33,337 bases of DNA from Minisyncoccota bacterium (GCA_016649835.1 JAENWX010000004.1:1-33337), one strand, 5' to 3'. Shown: positions 1 to 8,970, counted from the stretch's first letter. The notes: a model not told the origin generated them from the letters alone. A program made the numbers and translations.

Positions 1-36
1 ATCAAAGTATCCAAAAGGTGTACTGTTCCTGTAAGG

Positions 37-54
37 AAAACCGGAGTTTTCCCG
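37..54. other. Small hairpin at window edge
   Basis: Arms ggaaaa and ttttcc enclose a 6-nt loop. It lies downstream of rpsI beyond the operon terminator. Nothing else in bases 1-66 could be assigned to a gene. Confidence 0.3.
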
Positions 55-66
55 ACCCCTTTCTCA

Positions 67-134
67 CTCCACAATGGAGTAAGCAAAAAGACCTCTTTCG
101 AGGTCTTTTTGTTAACGCTTACTCCATTGTGGAG
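67..134. repeat. 18-bp inverted repeat bracketing the rpsI terminator
   Basis: Bases 67-84 are the exact reverse complement of 117-134. The right arm is the last coding stretch of rpsI (its K-A-P-Q-W-S-K end), so the left arm is an inverted copy of coding DNA. The terminator at 85-110 sits inside, making a nested hairpin. Each arm also carries the short palindrome ctcca-caa-tggag. Confidence 0.8.
85..110 (-). terminator. Rho-independent terminator of the ribosomal operon
   Basis: An 11-bp perfect stem (85-95 with 100-110) has loop tttc. T tracts flank it on both strands, so it can act in both directions. It starts 2 nt beyond the rpsI stop codon. Confidence 0.9.
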
Positions 135-522
135 CTTTACGAGCTTTCTTAAGACCGAATTTTTTACGTTCAACTTGACGAGGATCACGTTTAAGCATTT
201 TCGCTTTCTTTAATACTCCGCGAAGTTCTCCATCATGAAGAACAAGAGCGCGAGCGATTCCGTGACGAACAGCTTCAGCTTGAGCATGTATTCCACCCCC
301 TTTTGTAGTAACAACAACTTCGAATTTTTCAGCTGGTGTTGAAGTCTCAAAAGCAGAAGTAACAATCTTTTTTAATTCGATAGTTTTAAAATATTCAGTT
401 AAATCCTTTCCATTAATAGAATATGTATTTTTTGCTGCCTTGTAAAGACGAACAACAGCAGTAGCAGTCTTTCTGCGACCAATGGCTCTAAAATATTCTT
501 TTGTTGTTGGTTTTTTTTCCAT
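112..522 (-). CDS. rpsI: Ribosomal protein uS9
   Basis: Small-subunit protein S9 (136 aa), whose C-terminal tail reaches the P-site tRNA. The family signature is clear: an early G-R-R-K-T-A motif, the central GGGIHAQAEAVRHGIARAL block and the basic tail GLKKARKAPQWSKR ending in the conserved K-R. It is the last gene of the operon, 10 nt after rplM, as L13-S9 pairs usually are. The codons for the final residues also form one arm of an inverted repeat, and the operon terminator follows at once. The ATG start gives normal family length. Confidence 0.97.
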   Translation of the reverse strand: MEKKPTTKEYFRAIGRRKTATAVVRLYKAAKNTYSINGKDLTEYFKTIELKKIVTSAFETSTPAEKFEVVVTTKGGGIHAQAEAVRHGIARALVLHDGELRGVLKKAKMLKRDPRQVERKKFGLKKARKAPQWSKR

Positions 523-532
523 GATATATTAA

Positions 533-883
533 TTAATCTTTTATTGTTAAACGCTTCATCATCAGAGGTCTAAGTTTATTTGGAGGAAGCATTCCGTATA
601 CTGCTAACTCGTACAAACCTTGCCATCCTTTTTTATCCAAAATTTTAGCGCTTGTATCTGTTTTAAAACCGCCTGGATGTCCTGAATATCTTTCGTGTAA
701 TGTTTCTTTTAAGCGACGTTCTGTTATTTTTGTTTTACTAGCGTTAGTAATAATAACAAGAACATCAGCTACTTTGTTTGGAACATAGTCAGTGGAATTT
801 TTACCCATAAGAATTTTAGCTGTTGCACTTGCAACAAATCCTAATGTTTTACCTTCTGCATCAATTTTGTGTGTAGTAGTCAT
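533..883 (-). CDS. rplM: Ribosomal protein uL13, short form
   Basis: Large-subunit assembly protein L13 (116 aa). Recognised by AEGKTLGFVAS near the N terminus, the SGHPGG segment and the AVYGMLPPNKLRPLMMKRL block. The well-studied E. coli protein has 142 residues; this one stops just after the M-K-R-L motif and lacks the C-terminal tail, a reduction fitting other shortened proteins here. It lies 4 nt downstream of rplQ and 10 nt upstream of rpsI, clearly in one transcript. Confidence 0.96.
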   Translation of the reverse strand: MTTTHKIDAEGKTLGFVASATAKILMGKNSTDYVPNKVADVLVIITNASKTKITERRLKETLHERYSGHPGGFKTDTSAKILDKKGWQGLYELAVYGMLPPNKLRPLMMKRLTIKD

Positions 884-887
884 AATA

Positions 888-1241
888 TTATATAAATTCT
901 ATTATTGCCATTTTACTTGCATCTCCCGCTCGACGTGGAAGTTTAGTAATGCGAGTATAACCGCCAGATTGTCCTTTGTATTTTGGAGCAATCTCATCGA
1001 TCAACTTATTTGCCTCAGAAGTTAAGTTGTATAAACGAGAAATAACTAAACGGCGTGAGGCAAGAGTTCCAACATTTGCTTTTGTAATCATTTTTTCAAT
1101 AGCTGGACGAAGTTCCTTTGCCTTAGCATCTGTAGTTTGAATCTTTCCGTGCGCAATAAGTGCCAACATAAGACCTTTTAATAAAGCTTGACGCTGACTT
1201 GCTGTTCTTCCAAATTTTCTTACATTATTTCCGTGTCTCAT
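888..1241 (-). CDS. rplQ: Ribosomal protein bL17
   Basis: Large-subunit protein L17 (117 aa), bound near the exit tunnel. The N-terminal MRHGNNVRKFGRTASQR signature is diagnostic, and the C terminus keeps the G-G-Y-T-R-I-x-K-L-P-R-R-A-G-D pattern. It follows rpoA by 28 nt in the classic alpha-operon order and precedes rplM by 4 nt. Length is normal for the family. Confidence 0.97.
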   Translation of the reverse strand: MRHGNNVRKFGRTASQRQALLKGLMLALIAHGKIQTTDAKAKELRPAIEKMITKANVGTLASRRLVISRLYNLTSEANKLIDEIAPKYKGQSGGYTRITKLPRRAGDASKMAIIEFI

Positions 1242-1269
1242 ATATTATTACTTATTACTAAATTACTAA

Positions 1270-2250
1270 TTATTTAAGTGTTATTCCATAAACACCAAGA
1301 ACTTTTTTAATTTCTTGGATACCCTTATCACCTATACCTTCGATTTCTAATAAATCTTCCTTCTTTTTTCTTGCAATTCCTCCTATTGTTCGGATATTTG
1401 CACCAGTCAAAGAATTAAGTGTACGTGTAGATAAATCAAGAGTATCTATTCTTGTTTTTAGAATATCAGTAAATTCATTATTTTCTTCCTTTTCTGCTTC
1501 ATCTTTTGTTTCAGCTACTTCTTCTTTATTGCTTATTTCTTTACTGATTATTCTGTGAGAGATAGTAAAACCTACAATTGCTTGTAATTGTTCTACCATA
1601 GTAGTTATAGCTTTTTCAAGAGCTTCACGTGGTGTAAGAGTACCATCTGTTTCAATAGTCATACGTAGACGGTTGTGGTTTGTTTTGTCTCCAACGCGCA
1701 TATTTTCTACTTCATAAGCTACACGACGAATTGGTGTGAAAATAGCATCTAAAGATATAACACCAACTTCATTTTTAGTCTTTTGGTGCATTTCTTTTGG
1801 TATAAAACCTAATCCTTTTTCAACTGTCATTTCAATAGAAAGAGCATTTTTACCAGTAACTTCAGCTATGTATAAATCACCATTTAAAATTTCTACTTGT
1901 CCAGTAGTTTCAATATCACTAGCTGTGATAAGTTTTGGGCCCTTAACTTGAAGTTTTACAGTTTGAGGCTCATCAGTATTTAAACGAAAACGAACTTGTT
2001 TCAAATGTAAAAGAATAGTTATAACATCTTCTTTAACACCATCAATAACTGAAAATTCATGATCTACTCCATCTATTTTAATAGATGTTATGGCAGCTCC
2101 TGTCAATGATGATAAAATAATACGACGTAGTGAATTACCTAAGGTATGTCCATACCCAGGATAAAGACCATCTATTTCATAAACTCCTTTTGTATCTTCT
2201 TCAGAAACAATTGACAATTTTGATGGAAGTATAATATTTAAATCTGACAT
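1270..2250 (-). CDS. rpoA: RNA polymerase alpha subunit
   Basis: Alpha subunit (326 aa) that dimerises to nucleate RNA polymerase assembly. The N-terminal assembly domain shows GYGHTLGNSLRRIILSS at about residues 32-48. An acidic, lysine-rich linker (about 243-260) leads to the C-terminal domain with helix-hairpin-helix-like IEGIGDKGIQEIKKVLG, used for UP elements and activators. Both domains are present, so this is a full-length alpha. It sits between rpsD and rplQ as in the standard alpha operon. Confidence 0.97.
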   Translation of the reverse strand: MSDLNIILPSKLSIVSEEDTKGVYEIDGLYPGYGHTLGNSLRRIILSSLTGAAITSIKIDGVDHEFSVIDGVKEDVITILLHLKQVRFRLNTDEPQTVKLQVKGPKLITASDIETTGQVEILNGDLYIAEVTGKNALSIEMTVEKGLGFIPKEMHQKTKNEVGVISLDAIFTPIRRVAYEVENMRVGDKTNHNRLRMTIETDGTLTPREALEKAITTMVEQLQAIVGFTISHRIISKEISNKEEVAETKDEAEKEENNEFTDILKTRIDTLDLSTRTLNSLTGANIRTIGGIARKKKEDLLEIEGIGDKGIQEIKKVLGVYGITLK

Positions 2251-2318
2251 AGTTATATGATATTGGAAAGCAATAAGCTTTCATAATTATTTATTAAAAA
2301 TTAACAGTTAAGTTAATT

Positions 2319-2927
2319 TTAACGACTATAAAACTCTAATACTGTGTTGAGATCAATATATCCCTCAATGTTCTTAGGCTTACCTTGTATCTTTCCTGAA
2401 AGACTTTCCGCATTAAAAGTTAACCAATTTGGACATGTATAATCCTTCATTTTATTTACCATATCTCCAAACAATACACTCTTTTTACTACCTTCTCTTA
2501 TCGCAATGATATCTCCAATCTGTACTCTTTGTGAGGCTACAGTTGTCTTTTTGCCATTAACAAGGATATGACCATGGGAAACCATTTGGCGAGAAAGGCG
2601 ACGTGAATTTGTTAAACCAATTCTGTATACAACATTATCAAGTCTATTTTCTAGTAACTCAAAAAGATAATCAGTTGCGATTGTACCTTTATGGTTTACA
2701 ACTTCTTTAATGTAGTTTGAAAATTGTTTTTCACTGATTCCATACATAAAACGAACTTTCTGTTTTTCGATGAATTGAGTAGCGTAACCAGAAAGAGGTT
2801 TTGGTCTACGTTTTTTTGAATTTTTAGCGTGACGAGCTTCTGACGCAGCAAATTTGGCTGTTTGACATTTTTCAAACACACCTGGGCCTAATCTTCTACA
2901 TATTTTGTATTGTTGGACTGTTTTCAT
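2319..2927 (-). CDS. rpsD: Ribosomal protein uS4
   Basis: 16S-binding assembly protein S4 (202 aa). The N-terminal segment carries two cysteines (about C9 and C21) and the LSGYATQFIEKQKVRFMYG block. The S4 RNA-binding domain follows (RLDNVVYRIGLTNSRRLSRQ, then GHILVNGKKT). S4 proteins autoregulate their operons in several bacteria; no such site is identified here. It lies 5 nt after rpsK and 68 nt before rpoA. Confidence 0.96.
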   Translation of the reverse strand: MKTVQQYKICRRLGPGVFEKCQTAKFAASEARHAKNSKKRRPKPLSGYATQFIEKQKVRFMYGISEKQFSNYIKEVVNHKGTIATDYLFELLENRLDNVVYRIGLTNSRRLSRQMVSHGHILVNGKKTTVASQRVQIGDIIAIREGSKKSVLFGDMVNKMKDYTCPNWLTFNAESLSGKIQGKPKNIEGYIDLNTVLEFYSR

Positions 2928-2932
2928 AATTT

Positions 2933-3382
2933 TTATACTCTACGAGGCTTCTTAGGTTTAGGACCATTGTGAGGTACTGGTGTTACGTCATTTACTCCTG
3001 TTATTTCTATGTCATAGGCCATAAATGCACGAATGGTAGGCTCACGACCACTACCTACTCCTTTAACTTTAACATTAACTTCTTTAATTCCAAGAGCTTT
3101 AGCTTTTTCTCCAATTATTGAACCTGCTTTTGAAGCAGCAAATGGTGTACCCTTTTTTGCTCCTTTAAAACCAAGAGCTCCTGCGGAAGTCCAGAATAAT
3201 GTATTACCATCTTTATCAGACAAAACAACTTTAGTATTATTAAAAGTGGCCTCTACGTGTAGAGTACCAGCAACAATTTTTTTCTTAGGAGTTTTACCAC
3301 CTGTTTTAGGTGCAGCTATAACAGCCTTGTCTAAAGTTTCTGTTTTATCTTCTTCTTTTTTTATAATTTTAATCTTTCCCAT
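2933..3382 (-). CDS. rpsK: Ribosomal protein uS11 with N-terminal extension
   Basis: Small-subunit platform protein S11 (149 aa). The core starts near residue 39 (GTLHVEATFNNTKVVLSD) and includes SAGALGFKGAKKGTPFAA and the terminal VTPVPHNGPKPKKPRRV. A lysine-rich extension of about 35 residues precedes it, making it longer than the 129-aa E. coli protein. The extension has no visible motif and is probably disordered. It follows rpsM by 90 nt. Confidence 0.96.
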   Translation of the reverse strand: MGKIKIIKKEEDKTETLDKAVIAAPKTGGKTPKKKIVAGTLHVEATFNNTKVVLSDKDGNTLFWTSAGALGFKGAKKGTPFAASKAGSIIGEKAKALGIKEVNVKVKGVGSGREPTIRAFMAYDIEITGVNDVTPVPHNGPKPKKPRRV

Positions 3383-3472
3383 ATTTATATTGTATCTCCT
3401 TCACCTTTTGTAATTTTTATTTTTTTCATATCTATATTATTGTAAGCAAATAAATTAGCTAAAATATTAATC

Positions 3473-3853
3473 TTAAGTTTTTTCAGCTTTTCTTCTACCA
3501 CTACCCATGGTCTTACGAACATTTCCACGAACAGTACGAGAGTTAGTTTTTGTTCTTTGTCCATTAACAGGCATTCTGCGCATATGTCTAACGCCTCTGT
3601 AAGCTTTAATATCTTTTAGTCTTTTTATATTTGAAGCAACTTCACGCTTTAAAGTACCTTCAATAGAAAATGATTCTACTATTTTACGAATTGTGTTCTC
3701 TTGGTCAACAGTAAGAGCGTCACCTTTCATAGTTCTATCAATACCAGCTTCTTCTAAAATTTTTCTAGAACGAGATATTCCAATACCGTAAAGGCAAGTT
3801 AGTCCTACGTCTAGATGTTTATTGTTTGGAATAGTTATACCGAGAATTCTCAT
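3473..3853 (-). CDS. rpsM: Ribosomal protein uS13
   Basis: Small-subunit head protein S13 (126 aa), which contacts the large subunit and P-site tRNA. It starts MRILGITIPNNKHLDVGLT and shows the helix-two-turn-helix region YGIGISRSRKILEEAGI. The basic C terminus includes YRGVRHMRRMPVNGQRTKTN. It is 6 nt downstream of rpmJ. Length is normal. Confidence 0.97.
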   Translation of the reverse strand: MRILGITIPNNKHLDVGLTCLYGIGISRSRKILEEAGIDRTMKGDALTVDQENTIRKIVESFSIEGTLKREVASNIKRLKDIKAYRGVRHMRRMPVNGQRTKTNSRTVRGNVRKTMGSGRRKAEKT

Positions 3854-3859
3854 ATAAAA

Positions 3860-3970
3860 TTATTGTTTTTGTTTATGCTTAGGATTATCACAAATTACAC
3901 GAAGATGACCACTTCGCTTGATTAACTTACATTTCGTACAAATTTTTTTAACTGCAGATTTAATTTTCAT
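3860..3970 (-). CDS. rpmJ: Ribosomal protein bL36
   Basis: A 36-residue protein starting [19 protein letters not shown]. The zinc-binding set of the C+ form is complete: C11, C14, C27 and H32. The sequence and its place between infA and rpsM are characteristic of L36. It begins with ATG and ends with TAA 6 nt before rpsM. Confidence 0.95.
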   Translation of the reverse strand: MKIKSAVKKICTKCKLIKRSGHLRVICDNPKHKQKQ

Positions 3971-4003
3971 ATATTATCTAATATAAATACTAAAGAAAAA
4001 TAT

Positions 4004-4017
4004 AGGGTCTCTACCCT
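4004..4017 (-). terminator. Weak terminator or attenuator between infA and rpmJ
   Basis: Stem agggt/accct with loop ctct is followed by short T-rich runs on both strands. It lies in the 109-nt gap after infA and could make expression of the rest of the operon partial. The stem is only 5 bp. Confidence 0.35.
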
Positions 4018-4079
4018 GTATTTTTATTACATAAGCATATATTTTTCCATACTACACTACTTTAATAAAATAAGCAAGG

Positions 4080-4295
4080 CTAATTTCTTTTAATTATTCT
4101 TCCTTTTCCACCATATGGATCAAGAAGAACTTCTACCTTGTCTCCTAATAAAACCTTGATTCTATGTATTCGCATTTTACCAGCTAAGTAGGAAAGTATT
4201 ATTTTACCCCCTCCTATATCAACTCTAAAAAGAGTGTTCGGAAGAGCTTCCGTAACCGTTCCCATAACTGTGTTTTTATCATCTTTTTGATTCAT
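4080..4295 (-). CDS. infA: Translation initiation factor IF-1
   Basis: IF-1 (71 aa), the S1/OB-fold factor that blocks the A site of the 30S subunit during initiation. The signature GTVTEALPNTLFRVDI and the ending VLLDPYGGKGRIIKRN match the family, and length is standard. The first ATG is kept because it supplies the normal N-terminal strand. It is the first gene of the operon; its -10 box ends only 12 nt before the ATG, predicting a leader of about 5 nt. Confidence 0.96.
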   Translation of the reverse strand: MNQKDDKNTVMGTVTEALPNTLFRVDIGGGKIILSYLAGKMRIHRIKVLLGDKVEVLLDPYGGKGRIIKRN

Positions 4296-4307
4296 TAATG
4301 CTTTACT

Positions 4308-4336
4308 AATATAACAAATATATTATTTTTAGTCAA
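4308..4336 (-). promoter_or_regulatory. Promoter of the infA ribosomal operon
   Basis: On the minus strand: TTGACT (4331-4336), a 17-nt spacer, then TATATT (4308-4313). Both boxes are near sigma-70 consensus with ideal spacing. The predicted start is near 4301, leaving almost no leader before the infA ATG at 4295. Confidence 0.8.
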
Positions 4337-4445
4337 ATATAATAGGCATATTGAGTATATTTATCTTCAAAAAATAAAGTGTTTATCTTTTAATTGCCCT
4401 AAATAATGTTTTTTTACTCTAAAATACAGAAAAAATGCCTAAAAA

Positions 4446-5802
4446 TTATTTTAATATAATATTTATTTTGGATAAATCACTAGGAATATTTTTTTGCCAA
4501 GGAGGGAAAACCTTAACAGAAGCCGAAGAAATTCCAGGGTCCTGTTTAAAAATATTTGGTACTTCTATCTTGCCTACTCCTAGTAATTTAGTTTTCAATA
4601 TTTCTACATCAGGACTCCATTCAACATCCATGTCTCCAGAAAGATAAAAAGAAATAGAACTCATTTCTTTTGAAATTAATTGTTCTTTATTTGTAAAATT
4701 AAATGAAAGATTATTAATGTTATTAATTTTAATTTCTCTTAATTCTTCGCTGGAAATTTTAGGTAATGAAACTTTTATTATATTATCCATTAATGCTTTT
4801 TCTTTTAATAAAACAACAGATAAAACCCCATCAACAATAATTTTTGTTTCTGGTGTTTTTGAATAAATATCATCTTTTATTTTATATGAAAAAGTCATGG
4901 CATTTGGATATAAAATATATCCAGGATAAATAGAAGCCCCAACTTTTTTAATTAAATCATTCTTAAAAGTTGTTCTAGCCATTTTATCGATGTTAGTAAT
5001 ATCAGAGTCCCCTATGGTATATGCAATTCCTGAGACACCTCCAATAAAAGGACTTTTTAATTTGCCGTAAATTTTATTATATTTTGCGGAACCCTTAAAA
5101 GAAGCCACAACAAAGTCTGTAGGTGAACCATTGTAAACCTCACCTGGTAAAAAAGCACTTATGTTGGCTTCTACTTCCCCGGGAATTATTTTATTATCAC
5201 TATCAACCTTATATCCAGGTATATTTATAACTTCTTCTGTTTTATAAGACTTACCTTCGTTGTCAGAAATAAATGTTCCGGCTAAGAGTTTTTGAGGATT
5301 AGTACCAAATTCATTATATAAAGTAATAGTACCCTTGGCTTTTATAGAGACTTCCTTGGGTTCAGTTAATGTAATATTTTTTAATTTCTGATCAGCATAA
5401 ATCATTATCATAATATCATCTGTACTACCATTTGATTCTTTCGATATGTTAAATTGTTTGTTATCATAATTAATTATTTGATGTTTAGCTATAATTATTA
5501 TATCTGCCTTTTGAAAAATAATTGAGATCCAATATACTAAACCAACACATAGTGATAATATTAAAAAAAATAGAATATATCTATTAAATCCAGATTGACT
5601 TTTATTTATTTGTGGGGTTCTTTGTATTTTTTTTTTTATCTCTTGTTTTATTTTTTAGAAAAATACTTGGTCTAGTTTCTATATTTTTTTCTTTTATTGA
5701 AATATTTATACTTTCTATTTCTACAAAGCCAACCTCTTCTTTCCTAGGAATAACTCTCGGTTTTTTATTAATTCTTATGTCCTCTAATATAATTCTTTTC
5801 AT
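4446..5802 (-). CDS. Baseplate-J-like membrane protein, gene split by a frameshift
   Basis: Two overlapping frames make one protein of about 451 aa. Frame one (5802 to 5602) begins MKRIILEDIRINKKPRVIPR and stops at 5602. Frame two is open from about 5654 to 4446, but its first ATG is at 5411, after a membrane segment (around YILFFLILSLCVGLVYWI), and it has no ATG, GTG or TTG before that. Both frames cross a run of eleven A (minus strand, 5627-5637); removing one A joins them. The outer region has beta-rich repeats like CPR proteins annotated as baseplate J/gp47. It follows the PilM-like gene by 1 nt. Envelope or pilus role is inferred; the family call is moderate. The split could be a homopolymer read error, polymerase slippage or real decay. 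Confidence 0.6.
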
Positions 5803-5803
5803 A

Positions 5804-6988
5804 TTATTTAACTGTCTTCCTCATTATCGAGATGGCTTCAATCATTAAAAATGGGTCACACACCCCATCTTTTACCCCACACATATTTAAAAATTCAGGC
5901 CCGTCTATAGAAATTACTGTGCATTTATGGTTTGTTTTTAGAGGCTGTATATATACTTCATTGCGTAATACATCCGCAAACCAATTTTTAATATCATTAT
6001 CAGCTGTTAAAAATATTGTATTTGGTAACATGAGAGTTTTTGGTAATGAGGCTATACATTGATAAAAAGATTCATTCCAAGATTTTTCTATTGACTTAAA
6101 AACTGGTTCAACTTTTTTCCTATAGTCTATAGATAAACTATTACTACGATATAACTTAAAAAGTTCCTTTGCATCTCGTAATTCTATTTCTAATTTTGAA
6201 CAGATTTGATTATAAAAAGTTCTTTTACCAAATGGGAAAGACAAAACTGCTTTTAAAACTCCATCTGAAACTATTCCCACATCAGTAATTTCTCCACTAA
6301 TATCTAATAGTAAATATGAATCCTGGTTTATATATTTATCACGAACCGCTAAATAAGTTGCCACAGTAAAAGACGAAAAATTAACATCTATATGGTGGTG
6401 TACCCTCGACAAAGTATTTCGTATACTATCCAGACATAATTTAGGTGATAATGATATAAACATGCTTATTTCTAAAGATTTACCCCTTTTCCCTAATGGG
6501 TCTATTATTTTATATCCATTTAAAGAAACATTCATTATATTTTTATCTAATATTTCAGGGGAGCCTTCAGAGTTTCCGTATTTATTTTTATAAATTTCAT
6601 AAAAAGATGTTATCTCTTTATTAATTAAATCATCTGCTAAGCGCTTATTAAAAAGAAAAGGTTTATCCCTAGTCATTTTTATTATTCTAGTTTCTGATAA
6701 ATACCAAGGAGATGACATAACACAAAATATTTCATCGGGAGCACCAGATTTTTTTAAATATAAGGAGTGGGCAGTCAGGTAAAGAGCAGACGTCATATTT
6801 TTTAATAATGAATTAAAATTTAAATCTTTAGAAAATTTAATTTCGTTATTTGGAACAGATTTTATGATTATGGGAATACCTTGATTATTTGCTGGAATTT
6901 TAACAAGAGCTCCACCCACACTTCCAGAACCTATATCAAAGATAGCAACAACTCGTTCTTTTTTTTGTGATGAAAATATAAATCCCAT
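5804..6988 (-). CDS. PilM/FtsA-like actin-fold ATPase
   Basis: A 394-aa protein of the actin/hexokinase fold. Phosphate-1 motif FDIGSGSVGGALVK lies at residues 17-30 and phosphate-2 motif LLLDISGEITDVGI near residue 228. The overall plan resembles PilM, the cytoplasmic ring protein of type IV pilus systems, and more distantly FtsA. It has no signal or membrane segment. The next gene starts 1 nt after its stop and encodes a single-pass membrane protein, as a PilM partner would be. The promoter's -10 ends 9 nt before the ATG. No other pilus genes are in the window, so the pilus link is inferred. Confidence 0.65.
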   Translation of the reverse strand: MGFIFSSQKKERVVAIFDIGSGSVGGALVKIPANNQGIPIIIKSVPNNEIKFSKDLNFNSLLKNMTSALYLTAHSLYLKKSGAPDEIFCVMSSPWYLSETRIIKMTRDKPFLFNKRLADDLINKEITSFYEIYKNKYGNSEGSPEILDKNIMNVSLNGYKIIDPLGKRGKSLEISMFISLSPKLCLDSIRNTLSRVHHHIDVNFSSFTVATYLAVRDKYINQDSYLLLDISGEITDVGIVSDGVLKAVLSFPFGKRTFYNQICSKLEIELRDAKELFKLYRSNSLSIDYRKKVEPVFKSIEKSWNESFYQCIASLPKTLMLPNTIFLTADNDIKNWFADVLRNEVYIQPLKTNHKCTVISIDGPEFLNMCGVKDGVCDPFLMIEAISIMRKTVK

Positions 6989-6997
6989 AGTCTATAT

Positions 6998-7025
6998 ATT
7001 ATACCCTGTAGTAATTTTTTTACAA
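6998..7025 (-). promoter_or_regulatory. Promoter of the PilM-like gene
   Basis: Minus strand TTGTAA (7020-7025), 16-nt spacer, TATAAT (6998-7003). The predicted start leaves only 2-3 nt before the ATG at 6988. The -35 and spacer lie within the hairpin at 7009-7035. Confidence 0.6.
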
Positions 7026-7035
7026 AATTACTACA
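7009..7035. other. Hairpin overlapping the promoter
   Basis: A perfect 10-bp inverted repeat (gtagtaattt / aaattactac) with a 7-nt spacer. It overlaps the -35 of the PilM-like gene and could be an operator or an alaS transcript end; it lacks a GC-rich core. Confidence 0.4.
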
Positions 7036-7115
7036 CAAAAATACCGAGATAAAAATCCATAAATTTACTAGGGGTGTTTTGTGGCAGAATCCAAAAACTT
7101 ATTAAATTTTATAAA

Positions 7116-8936
7116 TTAAACAAGAACTGCTTTTATTCTACGAATACCCGCAGCTACCGCTTCTTCTTTTTGTATTTTAAAATGACCCAAATCTTTTGTA
7201 TTTTCTACATGTGGTCCACCACAAAATTCTTTTGAGACGGCTTGTCCATTTTCATCTTCAACTATATAGATAGACACCATGTCAGGATATTTTGCCCCAA
7301 ACTCCATTTGAGCTCCTATTTTTTCCGCCTCAGCTAATGGCATTTCTCGGCGAACAACATTCAAATTTCTTTTAATTTTATCATTAACCCAATCTTCTAC
7401 ATTTTTCTTTTCTTCTTCTGTAAGTTTGTGGTCACACATAAAGTCCATTCTTAAACGTTCCTCGGTGATGTTACTTCCTCTTTGTTTTATATCCTTACTA
7501 ACTACATCTTGTAACCCAGCTAAAAGCAAATGGTGTGCCGTATGGAGTTTGATAGTCTTATCGTTATGATTTGCAAGTCCACCCTTAAACATTCCGGCAG
7601 ATGAAGTTTGTGAGAGTTTTTGATGCTCTCTTAATTTATTAAAGAAATTTTTTAAATAAGTTTCCTTAAGATCATTATCCATCATCAACAATCCTCTGTT
7701 TATTCTTTCTCTATTTATTTCTTCCAGACTTAACTCCACAGGAAAACCATAAGATTGATATAGGTCAAATAAAATAGTGCCGTCTAAACTAAAAGTATCT
7801 AAATTATCTTCTTTTTTAAATAGGTTATTTATCATTTTTAATCCATTTTCAAGAGTTTCTCTAAATTTATTAAATTCTTTATTGAGCTCAGAAATAATTA
7901 AATTTTTATTATTCTTTATTTCTGGGTAAAAATCACCATATTTTTTATTTATTATTTCAACTAATTCTTCATATTTAAAATTTGTAGTTAAAGACTGTCC
8001 TGATCTAATAGATCTTCTTAATAATCTTCTCAAAATATATCCTCTATCGGTATTAGAAGGTAAAACTCCATCAGCAATCATAAAAATTGCTGTTCTTAAA
8101 TGATCAGCTATTATTCTTTCCATTCTTTCATCTCTTTGAGAAGATAGTTCTATTATTTTATTTATAATAGGAATAAATAAATCTGTGTCAAAAACAGTTT
8201 TAACAGATTGTGAAATCATTGTAATCCTTTCAAGACCCATACCTGTATCTACATTATGTTTTGCAAGCATGCCTACTACTTTTCCATCTTTTTTTTCGTA
8301 CTGCATAAATACATTATTCCAAATTTCGACAATCTGTCCCTCATTGTCAGATTTTACAAACTCATTATGACTCATGTTGCCGATAGCATTTTTATTTGGA
8401 TCATAAAAAATTTCAGTGTCAGGACCGCAGGGGCCATTATCACCTGCACTCCACCAATTATTTTTGGCTGGTAAAAAATAAATTCTTTCTTCAGGTAAAT
8501 AATTTTTCCAAATTTCTACAGCTTCAGTGTCACGAGGAGCATCATCATTTCCCTCAAAAACAGTTACATAAATTCTTTTTATATCAAGACCTAATCCCTC
8601 CTCTTTATTAGTTAAAAATTCAAAACTCCATTTTATGGTATCTTCTTTAAAATAATCTCCTAGAGACCAATTACCAAGCATTTCAAAAAAAGTAAGATGA
8701 CGATTATCGCCCACCTCTTCAATATCTCCAGTTCTAACACATTTTTGAACATCTACCAGCCTGTCTCCCATGGGGTGCTTTTGTCCCAAAAGATAAGGAA
8801 CAATAGGTTGCATTCCTGCCGTATTAAAAAGAACAGAGGGATCATTTTCTGGAATTAGTGATGCTGATGGTATTATTTTGTGTCCCCTTTTTTCAAAGAA
8901 TTTCAAAAACCTTGTTCTTATTTCACTTGAATTCAT
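7116..8936 (-). CDS. alaS: Alanyl-tRNA synthetase, short CPR form
   Basis: Charges tRNA-Ala. Class II catalytic core begins SSEIRTRFLKFFEKRGH, with FNTAGMQP and the motif-2 region RTGDIEEVGDNRHLTFFEM. The editing domain keeps zinc ligands in HTAHHLL and CGGPHVENT. The protein ends right after GIRRIKAVLV, about 606 aa against roughly 875 in E. coli, so the C-terminal oligomerisation/C-Ala region is absent, as I recall for CPR enzymes. The ATG at 8936 is preferred over an upstream ATG at 8954 because it has AAGG just before it and matches the family N terminus. Confidence 0.95.
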   Translation of the reverse strand: MNSSEIRTRFLKFFEKRGHKIIPSASLIPENDPSVLFNTAGMQPIVPYLLGQKHPMGDRLVDVQKCVRTGDIEEVGDNRHLTFFEMLGNWSLGDYFKEDTIKWSFEFLTNKEEGLGLDIKRIYVTVFEGNDDAPRDTEAVEIWKNYLPEERIYFLPAKNNWWSAGDNGPCGPDTEIFYDPNKNAIGNMSHNEFVKSDNEGQIVEIWNNVFMQYEKKDGKVVGMLAKHNVDTGMGLERITMISQSVKTVFDTDLFIPIINKIIELSSQRDERMERIIADHLRTAIFMIADGVLPSNTDRGYILRRLLRRSIRSGQSLTTNFKYEELVEIINKKYGDFYPEIKNNKNLIISELNKEFNKFRETLENGLKMINNLFKKEDNLDTFSLDGTILFDLYQSYGFPVELSLEEINRERINRGLLMMDNDLKETYLKNFFNKLREHQKLSQTSSAGMFKGGLANHNDKTIKLHTAHHLLLAGLQDVVSKDIKQRGSNITEERLRMDFMCDHKLTEEEKKNVEDWVNDKIKRNLNVVRREMPLAEAEKIGAQMEFGAKYPDMVSIYIVEDENGQAVSKEFCGGPHVENTKDLGHFKIQKEEAVAAGIRRIKAVLV

Positions 8937-8970
8937 CCTTATATGATACAACAAAATATTAAATTTAAAA

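Noticed and set aside
3033-3413. 126-codon open frame on the plus strand
   Set aside because: It is antisense to the conserved rpsK gene and shows no protein family features.
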